Source: Aureispira sp. CCB-QB1
GTDB lineage: Bacteria; Bacteroidota; Bacteroidia; Chitinophagales; Saprospiraceae
Length of the DNA stretch: 64,000 bases
Direction of reading: 5' to 3'
Assembly (NCBI RefSeq): GCF_000724545.1
Contig: NZ_JHBV01000039.1
Span: 62,001-126,000, forward strand
The translations under genes and the position numbers were made by a program. Shown piece by piece: positions 52,336 through 62,200 of the stretch; position 1 is the first letter of the stretch; every line of letters starts with the position of its first letter. The notes under the pieces are model-generated. The model saw only the letters and a list, made by a program, of their open reading frames with translations, did not search any database and had not been told where the DNA came from.

Positions 52336-52515
52336 AGAGCCTGTTTAAATTCTATCTTTAAGTTACAAATGTTTGATTTAGCCGCTATTGGCAGCTTTTT
52401 GGAGCCTTGATAGTAGCACTCTATCAGCCTAAAAAAGAGCGTTGTTAGGCACTAAAATCAACTCATTTTTGCCAAAACTATTGGTTTTGAAGAACATAAA
52501 TTTTAAACTTGCTCT
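52336..52515. repeat. R5 MITE-like element, copy b (180 bp)
   Basis: AGAGCCTGTTTAAATT at the left and the reverse complement of AGAGCAAGTTTAAAAT at the right agree at 13 of 16 positions. The interior is related to copy a at 42284-42440 but carries additional sequence. It fills most of the gap between gmk and apaG, ending 30 bases before the apaG start, so it probably contains or borders the apaG promoter. Confidence 0.6.
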
Positions 52516-52545
52516 AACTATTTTGAACACAAAAAGGCAATTACC

Positions 52546-52932
52546 ATGGAAACTGCAATTACGCATGATATAAGGGTTAGCGTGGAAGCCATGTATCAAT
52601 CAATGTATTCCAAGCCATTTGCAAGAGAATACGTACATGCATATCGAGTAACTATTGAAAATCTGGGAACAGAAACAGTTCAGTTACTGAGTAGACATTG
52701 GCATATTTGGGATTCTACGGGAATGCTTAGAGAGGTCAAAGGAGATGGCGTTATTGGTTTGCAACCTGTTTTGAAACCCAATGATGTGCACCAATATGTA
52801 TCTGGTTGTCCTTTGAAAACAGACTTAGGAAAAATGTCTGGTAAGTATACTATGAAACGAGATGCTGATGGAACATTGTTTGATGTGACAATTCCGACCT
52901 TTTATTTGGTGCCTCCTTTCAAGTACAACTAA
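52546..52932 (+). CDS. apaG: ApaG domain protein
   Basis: This 128-residue protein is a single ApaG/F-box-like beta-sandwich: VSVEAMYQSM, YRVTIENLGTETVQLLSRHWHIWDSTG, VKGDGVIGLQPVLKPND and FDVTIPTFYLVPPF. Length matches the family (about 125). ApaG is linked to Co2+/Mg2+ resistance and to diadenosine tetraphosphate metabolism through ApaH; its biochemical role is not settled. The PPP phosphatase at 984-1709 is far away. The LutA-like gene follows after 58 bases. Confidence 0.95.
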   Translation: METAITHDIRVSVEAMYQSMYSKPFAREYVHAYRVTIENLGTETVQLLSRHWHIWDSTGMLREVKGDGVIGLQPVLKPNDVHQYVSGCPLKTDLGKMSGKYTMKRDADGTLFDVTIPTFYLVPPFKYN

Positions 52933-52990
52933 TATATTACTTTTGTAATATACTGTTTATTTAATAGATATTTTAATTGCATTTTAATTC

Positions 52991-53710
52991 ATGACCCAAA
53001 CACATATATTCGTTCCTTGTTTTATCGATCAACTTTATCCTCAGACGGCTGTAAATATGGTGACAGTTTTAAAACAGGTTGGTTGTACGGTGGAGTATAA
53101 CCCCAATCAAACTTGTTGCGGACAGCCAGCCTTAAATGCAGGGTTTTGGAACGAAGCGTATGACGTTGCTAAGAAGTTTGTGGCAGATTTTGGAGACAAA
53201 AAACAAGTGGTTTGCCCTTCTGCTTCTTGTGTAGGATTTATTAAAAATCATTATAAAGAATTGTTGGGGACCGATGTCGAGCAGCCTATATTGGAGCACT
53301 TGCAGAAGCATATTTATGAATTTTCTGAATTTTTGGTGGAACATTGTAATATAGAAAACTTAACTGTTGAGTTAGAAGGAAGGGCTATGTACCACGATGC
53401 TTGTTCTGCTCTTCGAGAATGTCAAATAAAAGAAGCTCCAAGGCTATTGTTATCCAAAGTAAAGGGATTGGAGCTCCTTGAAAATCCTAATTCAGAGGTT
53501 TGTTGTGGCTTTGGAGGTACTTTTTCTGCTAAGTATGAACCTATTTCGGTAGCAATGGCAGAAAAAAAGGTGGAAGAAGCTTTAGATCTGTCGGCAGAGT
53601 ATATTATTTCAACGGATTTATCTTGTTTAATGCATTTAGAAGGTTATATAAAGAAAAAGAAAGTACCACTAAAAACATTGCATTTGGCAGATGTATTAGT
53701 AGGAGGGTAG
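52991..53710 (+). CDS. LutA/YkgE-like CCG-domain Fe-S protein
   Basis: This 239-residue protein has two cysteine-rich CCG domains: FVPCFIDQLYPQTAVNMV (7-24) with TCCGQPALNAG (41-51), and MYHDACSALRECQIKE with EVCCGFGGTFS. It matches LutA/YkgE of the lactate-utilisation complex LutABC, which oxidises L-lactate; the CCG domains carry a noncubane or 4Fe-4S cluster. No lutB or lutC is adjacent. An alternative role as a component of another Fe-S oxidoreductase is possible. The next gene follows 41 bases later on the same strand. Confidence 0.88.
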   Translation: MTQTHIFVPCFIDQLYPQTAVNMVTVLKQVGCTVEYNPNQTCCGQPALNAGFWNEAYDVAKKFVADFGDKKQVVCPSASCVGFIKNHYKELLGTDVEQPILEHLQKHIYEFSEFLVEHCNIENLTVELEGRAMYHDACSALRECQIKEAPRLLLSKVKGLELLENPNSEVCCGFGGTFSAKYEPISVAMAEKKVEEALDLSAEYIISTDLSCLMHLEGYIKKKKVPLKTLHLADVLVGG

Positions 53711-53751
53711 GAGTTTAGGTTGTAACGAGGTACTTTAAGTAAAACGTACGT

Positions 53752-54651
53752 ATGAGTAAAAAGAAGGTCGTTAAGACGAAAGAAGAATTATTAGAAGAAT
53801 ATCATCAACTAAAAAAGCAGAAAAATAGTTGGTGGAATGTATTGGCTAGTGAAAACAATTCTGTAAAAACAATTGTAGGTGGGTTTATTCTATATATAGG
53901 TTATCTCATTGTTGCCTCACTCGATGTCAATGCACTTTTATTGGTGTATACGGTTATTGTAGTAGGCGTAATTTGGTATTGGGTCGATATGTTGCGGGTA
54001 CAATACGAGAAAAATAACAAAGAATATAAGCAAAAAATGCGCGTGTTGAGTGGAGAAATCCGCCGATGGTCTAAAAAAAAAATCGTAGATAAACACAATG
54101 ATCTAAAAAGCATCGATCAACGAAGTTTTCATATCGTAAAAACGATGTTACCTTATATTTGGGGATACACTCCTGAGGCAATTCATCAGGTAGATTATTA
54201 CAATTATAAAGCAGTAAATATTTCTACCATTCAAATTAAACAAGAAAAAAAAATACAAGAATATTGGTTCTTTGCAATAAGACACGAACAACAACACAGC
54301 GAAGAAAGTACGGCCTTGATTCCCAAACCTTACCAACACGATAAGTGGCAACAAGTAGAATTTAATCAACAAATAGAGCTACCTGAATTTAAGGAACAAT
54401 TTACGATTAATAGTTCCTTATTTATGCATAGTTATTATTTGATTAATCGGCATTTGATTGCTCAATTTTTGTCTTTGCCTACATTGGATAAATGGTTGAT
54501 TTTTAGACAAAATATTGCTTACTTGATACTGCCTAAAGCCTCTATTAGTCTCGATGTTCAGAATTTAGATCAAGTCCAAAAAGAGGCTGAAAAGCAAGCT
54601 TTGGAAGCGATAGAACTAAGTACTGTTTTCTTGCAGGCACTTCAAAAATAG
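53752..54651 (+). CDS. Membrane protein, possibly DUF3137-like
   Basis: This is a 299-residue protein. A basic N-terminus and helix (1-42) are followed by two close membrane helices (about 42-60 and 64-82). The rest is a cytoplasmic domain with FKEQFTINSSLFMHSYYLINRHLIAQFLSL (about 210-240), which resembles the DUF3137 pattern of a soluble domain after two helices. I am not certain of that assignment. The stop is 2 bases from the stop of the convergent FG-GAP gene. It may be co-transcribed with the LutA-like gene. Confidence 0.6.
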   Translation: MSKKKVVKTKEELLEEYHQLKKQKNSWWNVLASENNSVKTIVGGFILYIGYLIVASLDVNALLLVYTVIVVGVIWYWVDMLRVQYEKNNKEYKQKMRVLSGEIRRWSKKKIVDKHNDLKSIDQRSFHIVKTMLPYIWGYTPEAIHQVDYYNYKAVNISTIQIKQEKKIQEYWFFAIRHEQQHSEESTALIPKPYQHDKWQQVEFNQQIELPEFKEQFTINSSLFMHSYYLINRHLIAQFLSLPTLDKWLIFRQNIAYLILPKASISLDVQNLDQVQKEAEKQALEAIELSTVFLQALQK

Positions 54652-54653
54652 CT

Positions 54654-57600
54654 TTATCTTATTTTTTCAAATGCTATGAGTTTTCCATTGTTAACGGCTA
54701 GAAGATAGACTTGTCGTTTCCCAATTTTTATTTTTCGAATTTGTTTGACATTATCCCAAGCAAAAAAACCAGATTCTACAGGAGATAGTGGGGCAAAGCT
54801 TCCCTTACCATTACCCAGCAAAACTGTTCCACGACCAGCGTCATATCGAACCGTTTCCACCTCGGTATCATACATATTGCCAACCAAAATTAGATCAATA
54901 TGGCCATCTTTATTAACATCTTCTACTAAAATATCTTTAGTTGGTGAAAATTGTGCTTCGTTTGGTAGTTTTTTCATCGTAAACTGCCCTTTGCCATCAT
55001 TTAAAAATACAGAAGTATAGAACCCACGAGCTGTTAAGTGTAGCGCTGTATCGATTTTGGGACCACATATTTCAGTGATTTCAGCAATTGCATATGCTTT
55101 GAAAGTTGGAAAGCTATCTGTGATAAATGGCATTTGCTCTGAGCTACAGTCACGACCTCTGACAGGGTAATTCTTGTCACCCTCATAACTACTCATCATC
55201 ATGTCCCAAGTACCATTATCATCAAAGTCGTCTGCATAAATATTAAAAGGTTTTTCTAAATTTCCTTTAAACTTGCAGTTTTTGCCTAAGTTCCCTCCTA
55301 CAAAATCTAAATCCCCATCGTTGTCTAAATCGACAGCCTTTAAGCTAAACCAAAGGCTTTCACTTTCTTGTTGTATGGGCATTTTTTCAAATGATTGCCC
55401 CTTGTTGAGAAATGTCATCATTGGCATCCATTCTCCAAGTAGTGTTAGGTCTAGGAGTCCGTCTCCATTTACATCTCCAAATTCAGCGCCTGTAACCATG
55501 CCTGGGTACATTAAATCTTGACAATATTTTTCTGTAACATCTATAAATTGCCCATTGTTGTTTTGAAGCAAGTAACTACGTGGTGCTGATGGGTATTTGC
55601 CTGGGACTAAGCGTCCTCCAACAAATAAGTCCAAATCCCCATCTTGATCAAAATCAGCTGCTTTGACTACCTGTGTGCTTGTGTGCATTTTAGGAAGATG
55701 ATCTATTTTTTTGAACTGACCGTTGTTGTTTTGATACAAACGATCTTGGAAGCGATAATCGTCAATATAATATTCATTTCCCCCACTACATACGTACAAA
55801 TCTAAATCATTGTCATTGTCATAGTCAAAAAATAGAGCACCAACATCTTCGCTAACACTATTGGGTTTTAATGTATGAATGATGGAAGAATCCATGATAA
55901 AAGATGCGTCTTTTTGAAGAAATAAAGCCCCTAATTGTGTGCGAGCTCCTCCTATAAAATAGTCATCTAGTCCATCGTTATTAATATCTCCAACAGCCAA
56001 GCAGGGACCTTGCGCAGACAACTTGTGAGGAAGCAGCACTTCTCGTTTAAAATCAGGGTAATAGTTTTCGGTGTGTTTAAATGGTAGTTTTAACTGGGAT
56101 GATACATCTTTAAAAAAAGGATTATTCTTAGGAGATTTTACTTTTCTAAATGAAGATTTGTTATAATCAACAGTTATAGTCTTGTTGGGTTTAATATTTT
56201 TCAAAACAGTTTTTTTTGTGTCTGGCCACTGTACAACTAGTTGGTTAATTTTGTTTTGCTGACCTAATCCAAAATGTAATTTATAGTCAACAGAAGATTG
56301 AAAACCACGTGTAGGATATAATTCTAGAGTTTGAGTCATACTATCACTATATACTGTTACTTTGCTACCAATTGCAAATCGATTTTTTGGAGGACCAATT
56401 AGTTGAATACCAAGGTAATTATTGTCATTGCCATTGTTTCGATAGATACTTGCAATTGAATCTAAATTATTGACAACTAAATCAAGATCACCATCATTAT
56501 CTAAGTCTCCATAGGCAACACCATTAGAATTAATTTTCTTATTAAACCCCCAATCTTCAGTCTTTTTTTCAAAAGTCAAATCTCCTTTATTTCGAAAAAG
56601 ATAATTATGCTCTTTGGTTCTTGGTGAAATACTCACAGCCTTTAAAATAATTTGCTCAAAGTTTTTATCCTTGAAAGATATACTATTGTACATTTTTTTG
56701 TGTGTATCTCTATCTCTTACGTCTACTTGATAACCGTTCGTAACTATAATATCTTTAAAACCGTCGTTGTCAAGATCTGCAAATAACGCTCCCCAACTCC
56801 ATTCTGTTTTTGCTACCCCTGCAAGATATGCAATATCACTAAATGTATTATTACCATTATTAAGTTGCAGTGCATTAGACATATACTGGTAATATTCTCC
56901 ATTTTTAACTCGATTATAAAAAAGATTGGTAGACATACTCGGCATTTTTCTTTTAGAATCAATGTGTTTAGAAAAGGCCATATCAACTTGGAATATGTCG
57001 GGATATCCATCATTATTAAAATCTGCTATATCAACTCCCATTCCAAAATTAGGAACATGTCGTGTGAATTGTCGAACAGCATTTTCAAAAGAATCTTTTT
57101 TATTAATAAATAAATTATCACACTTCTCAAAATCATTGGATATGTATACATCAGGATATGAATCGTTGTTTAGGTCTGAAATACCTATTCCCAATCCGAA
57201 AGCATGGTTATTAATGCCTGTTTTACTAGATATATCTATAAATTTCCCATTTTTGTTCTCTAACAATCTATCCGACATACTCCTTTCTGTGGTAGGAATG
57301 CTACTATTTGGGTCAAGAATACTAGAGCCTAACTCAGATATTGGAGTATTCATGATGTAACAATCTAAGTCTCCATCTAAGTCAAAATCGAAAAATGTAG
57401 TCTGAGTAGTAGAAGATATATCTGCTAGACCATATTCTTCAGCTTTATCTGTAAAAGTTAAATCGCCATTATTTATATAAAGTAAATTTTTCTTGAAATT
57501 ATCATTAGAAGGAGCTCCTGCTCTGCTAACATAAATATCTAAGAAGCCATCATTGTTAAGGTCAACCATTGTTACCCCTGTGTGCCAGCCCTCTTGCCCA

Positions 57601-57938
57601 GACCTAATTGCATTGTTTGTAATGTCTTCAAATAAAAAATCTCCTTTATTGATATATAATTTATCTTCAACCATGTTGCCTACGAGATAGATATCAGGCA
57701 GGTTATCGTTATTGATATCCCCAATTGCAACCCCGCCACCATTATAAAAATATCCATCTCTAAAAATATTTATCGTATCATTAGAAGTTAATTGATTATT
57801 AAAGGTAACTTTTGTTGATGCTGGTTTTAATAAGCTGAATAATGTAGGAGGAGACTGGGCAACTGATTGGGAATATAAGACGGCTAAAAAAACAAAGCAT
57901 AGATATCTTTTTGGGGCTAGAAAAAATGGCATATTCAT
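54654..57938 (-). CDS. FG-GAP/VCBS repeat protein with ASPIC/UnbV domain
   Basis: This is a 1094-residue protein with a signal peptide (MNMPFFLAPKRYLCFVFLAVLYSQSVAQ). It contains many calcium-binding FG-GAP/VCBS repeats of the type GDINNDNLPDIYLVGN, DLNNDGFLDIYVSRAG, DFDLDGDLDCYIMN and DLDNDGDLDFVGGN, forming two beta-propellers. An ASPIC/UnbV domain lies between them (about 495-580: LGIQLIGPPKNRFAIGSKV, RGFQSSVDYKLHFGLG). This is the CRTAC1-like arrangement common in Bacteroidota secreted proteins; the role is unknown, probably carbohydrate or matrix binding. No sorting domain is seen. Calcium would be needed for folding. Confidence 0.9.
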   Translation of the reverse strand: MNMPFFLAPKRYLCFVFLAVLYSQSVAQSPPTLFSLLKPASTKVTFNNQLTSNDTINIFRDGYFYNGGGVAIGDINNDNLPDIYLVGNMVEDKLYINKGDFLFEDITNNAIRSGQEGWHTGVTMVDLNNDGFLDIYVSRAGAPSNDNFKKNLLYINNGDLTFTDKAEEYGLADISSTTQTTFFDFDLDGDLDCYIMNTPISELGSSILDPNSSIPTTERSMSDRLLENKNGKFIDISSKTGINNHAFGLGIGISDLNNDSYPDVYISNDFEKCDNLFINKKDSFENAVRQFTRHVPNFGMGVDIADFNNDGYPDIFQVDMAFSKHIDSKRKMPSMSTNLFYNRVKNGEYYQYMSNALQLNNGNNTFSDIAYLAGVAKTEWSWGALFADLDNDGFKDIIVTNGYQVDVRDRDTHKKMYNSISFKDKNFEQIILKAVSISPRTKEHNYLFRNKGDLTFEKKTEDWGFNKKINSNGVAYGDLDNDGDLDLVVNNLDSIASIYRNNGNDNNYLGIQLIGPPKNRFAIGSKVTVYSDSMTQTLELYPTRGFQSSVDYKLHFGLGQQNKINQLVVQWPDTKKTVLKNIKPNKTITVDYNKSSFRKVKSPKNNPFFKDVSSQLKLPFKHTENYYPDFKREVLLPHKLSAQGPCLAVGDINNDGLDDYFIGGARTQLGALFLQKDASFIMDSSIIHTLKPNSVSEDVGALFFDYDNDNDLDLYVCSGGNEYYIDDYRFQDRLYQNNNGQFKKIDHLPKMHTSTQVVKAADFDQDGDLDLFVGGRLVPGKYPSAPRSYLLQNNNGQFIDVTEKYCQDLMYPGMVTGAEFGDVNGDGLLDLTLLGEWMPMMTFLNKGQSFEKMPIQQESESLWFSLKAVDLDNDGDLDFVGGNLGKNCKFKGNLEKPFNIYADDFDDNGTWDMMMSSYEGDKNYPVRGRDCSSEQMPFITDSFPTFKAYAIAEITEICGPKIDTALHLTARGFYTSVFLNDGKGQFTMKKLPNEAQFSPTKDILVEDVNKDGHIDLILVGNMYDTEVETVRYDAGRGTVLLGNGKGSFAPLSPVESGFFAWDNVKQIRKIKIGKRQVYLLAVNNGKLIAFEKIR

Positions 57939-58614
57939 TTGTAGTTAAATGTTAAATATGTTTTTAATATAAAGTCGAACTTAGCCTGCATGTTAATACT
58001 GAAATAAATACTAAGGTAAAAAGGAATATGGAGTGATGTTGAGATGAGTATCAACAGCAAGTCTTAGAATTCACAACTAAATAAAAAAGTTGCGTAAGCT
58101 TTGAATGAGTGCTTGATTTAAATAACTGATAAGGTGTTGCTGGTTAAATCTTGCTCCTAATTTCTTTAAAAAACTTTGCAATAGCTTAATTGTAGGTTAT
58201 GATTAGGTGCTAAAATTTATTGTAAATTTACTTGTCATATTATTATAACCATTCATTTATAACCCATTATGTAGAGTAATTCGACTGTAGAAAGTAAATA
58301 AGGTAAAATAATTATAGGTGAATTGTGTTATTTTATGTTGCGCAAAAATTTGAATTATTTCATTGATAAAGGTTTTAATACTTGTTAAAAAGAAGATCTA
58401 TATTTTGCCTTATTTTTGTTGGAATGCAGTGGTTAAAATACTGTTAGTTTTCTATGTTTATTCGAATTTGATATTTTATTTATGTATTCAATGAGCTATT
58501 TATTTTAGATTCAAACTTACTAATTTTTATTCTTTTATTTTTGTCTAATTTTTCAATGAAGTATTACTTTAAACATCTCCAATAATATTAGTTGACGGTT
58601 AATTGCACATACAT

Positions 58615-58870
58615 AAGTAATCGTTCAGCAAAAATTATATAAACGACGAAGTAGTAGCGCAACTAACTAAGCAAAGCGACCTCACGAGGTAAAGAACCTT
58701 CTTTTTGCGCTATTCTTTATCAGAAAAATTTGCTTTAACTCGCTACCACGAAGTAGCACCGTAGATAAAGCCGCACTTACCTTCTTCGATTAACACTAAA
58801 AATAAGGCTATTTTTTAATTATATTTTTTTTTGCCCACTTACTTAAATTTTTATCTCTTTTGTTAGTATA
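58615..58870 (+). repeat. R4 dispersed repeat, copy b, with inserted modules
   Basis: This copy begins with AAGTAATCGTTCA and ends near CCACTTACTTAAAT, as in copy a (21759-21940). Between the first and second shared blocks it carries an insertion with ACGAAGTAGTAGCGCAACTA and CCTCACGAGGTAAAG, and a later one with CCACGAAGTAGCACCGTAG. These inserted modules are the same as those in the R1a and R2a elements. The promoter-like box of copy a is here altered to TATCTCTTTTG. Confidence 0.65.
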
Positions 58871-58902
58871 TAACCTCAATAAGCTTTTAAAATTAGTAAA
58901 AA

Positions 58903-58947
58903 ATGAAAACACTAGCTTTTTTAATATTTTTTGTATTGACGATATGA
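58903..58947 (+). pseudogene. Possible remnant of a gene start
   Basis: A 14-codon frame MKTLAFLIFFVLTI followed by TGA resembles the first part of a signal peptide and stands just behind R4b. No coding continuation is seen in any frame. It may be the stub of a lost secreted-protein gene or chance. Confidence 0.25.
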
Positions 58948-59079
58948 AAAGTACTACATCTATGACTTTTTAAATTAGATAAAAGAACAATTATCTAAGA
59001 TAAATTTAAAAAAAATAAAAAATCATTTTTTTTCTCTTTTTATGATTTTTTTATAATTTAGTATAAGAATTTTGATATA

Positions 59080-59101
59080 CTTGTAATTGGGCAATTACAA
59101 G
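59080..59101 (+). terminator. Perfect hairpin, first of a tandem pair
   Basis: CTTGTAATT (59080-59088) and AATTACAAG (59093-59101) enclose GGGC and are followed by TTTTG. Its form is terminator-like although no gene ends just upstream. Confidence 0.5.
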
Positions 59102-59106
59102 TTTTG

Positions 59107-59129
59107 TTGTGTATTACATTAATACACAA
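59107..59129 (+). terminator. Perfect hairpin, second of a tandem pair
   Basis: TTGTGTATT (59107-59115) and AATACACAA (59121-59129) enclose ACATT. It is 5 bases after the first hairpin and 116 bases before the giant gene's ATG. Confidence 0.5.
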
Positions 59130-59245
59130 AAACTTTAATTAATAAAATTCTAAAAAAATAACCTAGATACTAGCTAAAAAATCGTATTTTGTTTCGCCAA
59201 AATATGAAAGGACTTCCCATTTAAAATAGTTTAAATGTTACCACT

Positions 59246-62200
59246 ATGCAGCTAAAATCTTTACGTTATTTTTTTTTATCTTTTCTTTTTACATCCTTTT
59301 CCTTACAAATATTTGCTCAGCCAGAAATTGATATTTTAGGTAATGGTATTTCTATAACATCAGGGGATGTTACCCCAGATCTTACAGATGATACTGATTT
59401 TGGAACTGTTTACATTGGGGGGAATGCTGTGCATACCTTTACCATAGATAATACAGCAGGTTCATCGCCATTGTCAATTAACTCAATAGTAGTTAATGGG
59501 GGGCATTCGGGAGATTTTGTAATAGGAGGAATTTCTTTACCTATTTCTATAGGAGCAGGAGCAACTATGACATTTACATTGACGTTCACTCCAAGCTCTA
59601 CAGGTAGTCGAAATACGACAGTTCGTATTGATAATAATGATGCAGATGAAATGGTTTATACGTTTGCAGTGACTGGGATGAGTTCTATCAATCCATGTTT
59701 CCCTACAATTCAAAGTACCAACACCAACAACCAAAATACAACAGTTATATGTAATGGAGATCCTTTAACTTTAAGACCATCTGTTTCATTGGCAGATTGT
59801 CCTAACTGTACCTATGTTTGGAGTGACGGAACAACAGGTCCTTTTGCATTTGCTTATTCTCCTGGATCTTATACTGTTACGGTTACAGATAACTCTCCGA
59901 ATGGGTGCACAGGTGTTTCTTCTTCACTTCAAGTAACCGCTACAACTTTGATGCAACCACAAATAAGTGGTGATTCATTTTACATTTGCAGACCAGTAGG
60001 TTCTTCTACAGCACCTCCAATCTCAATATCTGTATCAAACTCTTGCCCAGGTTGTTCTTATCAATGGTTCAGACATGATTCATATAATAGCCCAGATAGT
60101 TTAATGACAGGCGAAACTAATACGGTTTTGATGACAGATGTTCCTGGTGAATATTATGTGGAAGTGACTAGCCCTGGGGCGGCACCAAATTGCCGAGAGA
60201 ACTCAAAAATCGTTATTGTTAAAACAACCACTGTAACCAAACCGTTTTTAACAGCTTCTACTATGGGGATTTGTGATAGTAATACATCTGTTTTGACAAC
60301 GATTGACTGTAATGGTTGTAAGTATGAGTGGAATTATTATGATTATCCAGAAGAAGGAAAATTGATAATATCGGGTGTTTTTAATGGAACAAGACCTGAT
60401 GGTGGACCTAATGGTGTTGAATTATATGCTATAGGGAATATCCCAGATTTAAGTCGTTATAGTTTTAATGTATGGAGAGATGGAGGTGCTGTTACAGGAG
60501 GATTAAGTACATTTTCTTTTCCCGCAAGAGCACTAGCTTCAGAAACATATATATATATAACAGATGACCAAGATGAATTTGCAGAGTTTTTTGGTTTTTT
60601 GCCAGATTATGAAGATGCTACGGCAAATATAGATGGAAATGATGTTATTGAAATTTATTATAATAATGGGGGAGCATTATCGCTAGCAGATGTTTTTGGA
60701 GATACAAATGCTGTAACAGCTGCGAATGTTTATCCTAGTGCTTGGACTTATGATACAGGATGGGCTTACCGAAGACCTAACGTCAATCCATCAACTACTT
60801 TTGTGACTACAGAATGGTTGTTCGGACAAGATCATTTTAATGTAGATAGAGATAATAGTTTTTGGGGATCGGATAGTATGCCTGTAGAAACGTATTCAAC
60901 ACCAGCAACTCCAGTCAATGGCTTAATTCTATCAGCTGTATTTTCAGATACTACAGGAGGTAATAAGGTTAAAGGAATAGAGTTTTATGCAACAAACTAC
61001 ATTCCTGATTTGAGTATTTACAGCATTAAAACTGTCTTAAATGGTGCTGGTCAAGTTACAACAGCACCATCCTATACTTTTCCCAATACTGCTGTCAATG
61101 CAGGTGCTTATGTTTATTTAACAGATGATTTGGGAAGGCTAAATTCTTTCTTCCCAAGCTTAGGTGGAGTTCAACATAGTGACCCTATTATTGATTCAAT
61201 AGATGGAAATGATGCTATTCTTCTTTATAGAAATGGTACTGTTTTAATAGACTTATTTGGAGATACTACTTATACAGGATCCGTAACATGGGACTATACT
61301 GTAGGGTGGGCTAAAAGTAATGATAATCGTTCCTTTAGCCCTTCTTTTGTAGAGAGTGATTGGCTTATATCTCCAGGAGCTTGGACCAGTTGTCCTACCA
61401 ATAATACTGGAAATTGTGGGCAATTAAACTCTGTTGTAGATTTAGAAGTAAAAAGTGTTGTTTTTGAAACTCATGCATCAAGTTTAATTATTTCAGGTAT
61501 TTTTGATGGTAATAGACCTGGAGAACCTAAGGGAATAGAATTATACGCAATAGATGACATATCCAATCTTAGTGCTTATACTTTGGAGATATATGAAGCG
61601 GGGACAGCTACTTCTGTCTTATCGTACCCTCTTTCTGGAGGAATTACTGCTGGTAATTATATTTATATAACAGATAATAGTGCTGCTTTTACAAATTTAT
61701 TTGGTTTTGCACCTACATTATCAAATGCAGGATTTAATGTATTAGATGGTAATGATGCAGTAGAAATAGTGTTTAATTCGCAAGTTGTAGATGCTGTTGG
61801 AGACAAAAATGCTATTATTCCAATAGCTCCTAATAATTATAGTATACCTTGGGCGTACCAAGATGGTTGGTTGTATAGATATAATAATACATTTCCCAAC
61901 CAAGGGCTTTTTTCGGATGCTAATTGGAGATTAAGGAATCATATATATCGTGCAAGAAATAGTGCATTTACTGCCACAGGAGAATCTATGCCTATTCAAA
62001 GTTATAGTAATAGTTATGCAGGAACAGTATTGAATGTAATTCAAGGTCAAGACAGCTTTACTTATGAAACAAGTATAACAGGAGATTACATTGTTCGTGT
62101 AGAATATCCTAATGGTTGTATTGCTGAATCTGATACAGTAGGAATCGATACGCTCATTTTTACTCCTCAAATTCAGGCTTTAATTCCTAGTGCAAATACT

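Larger units (their letters stand above)
57939..59245. other. 1.3 kb gene-free region with repeats and hairpins
   Basis: No gene of normal length is present. The left 670 bases are AT-rich with no structure I can identify. Then come R4b (58615-58870) with nested modules, a 14-codon frame at 58903-58947 that looks like the start of a signal peptide (MKTLAFLIFFVLTI), an AT-rich hairpin around 59019-59054, and two perfect tandem hairpins at 59080-59129. The promoter of the giant gene must be in the last 200 bases. Confidence 0.7.

Noticed and set aside
57939-58614. Search for a tRNA or small RNA in the gene-free region
   Set aside because: I found no cloverleaf, CCA end or strong hairpin with T run; it is plain AT-rich sequence by eye.
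61931-62170. Minus-strand frames within the giant gene (also 59537-59734 and 62762-62950)
   Set aside because: The plus frame is open over the whole region and encodes clear domains; these are shadows.
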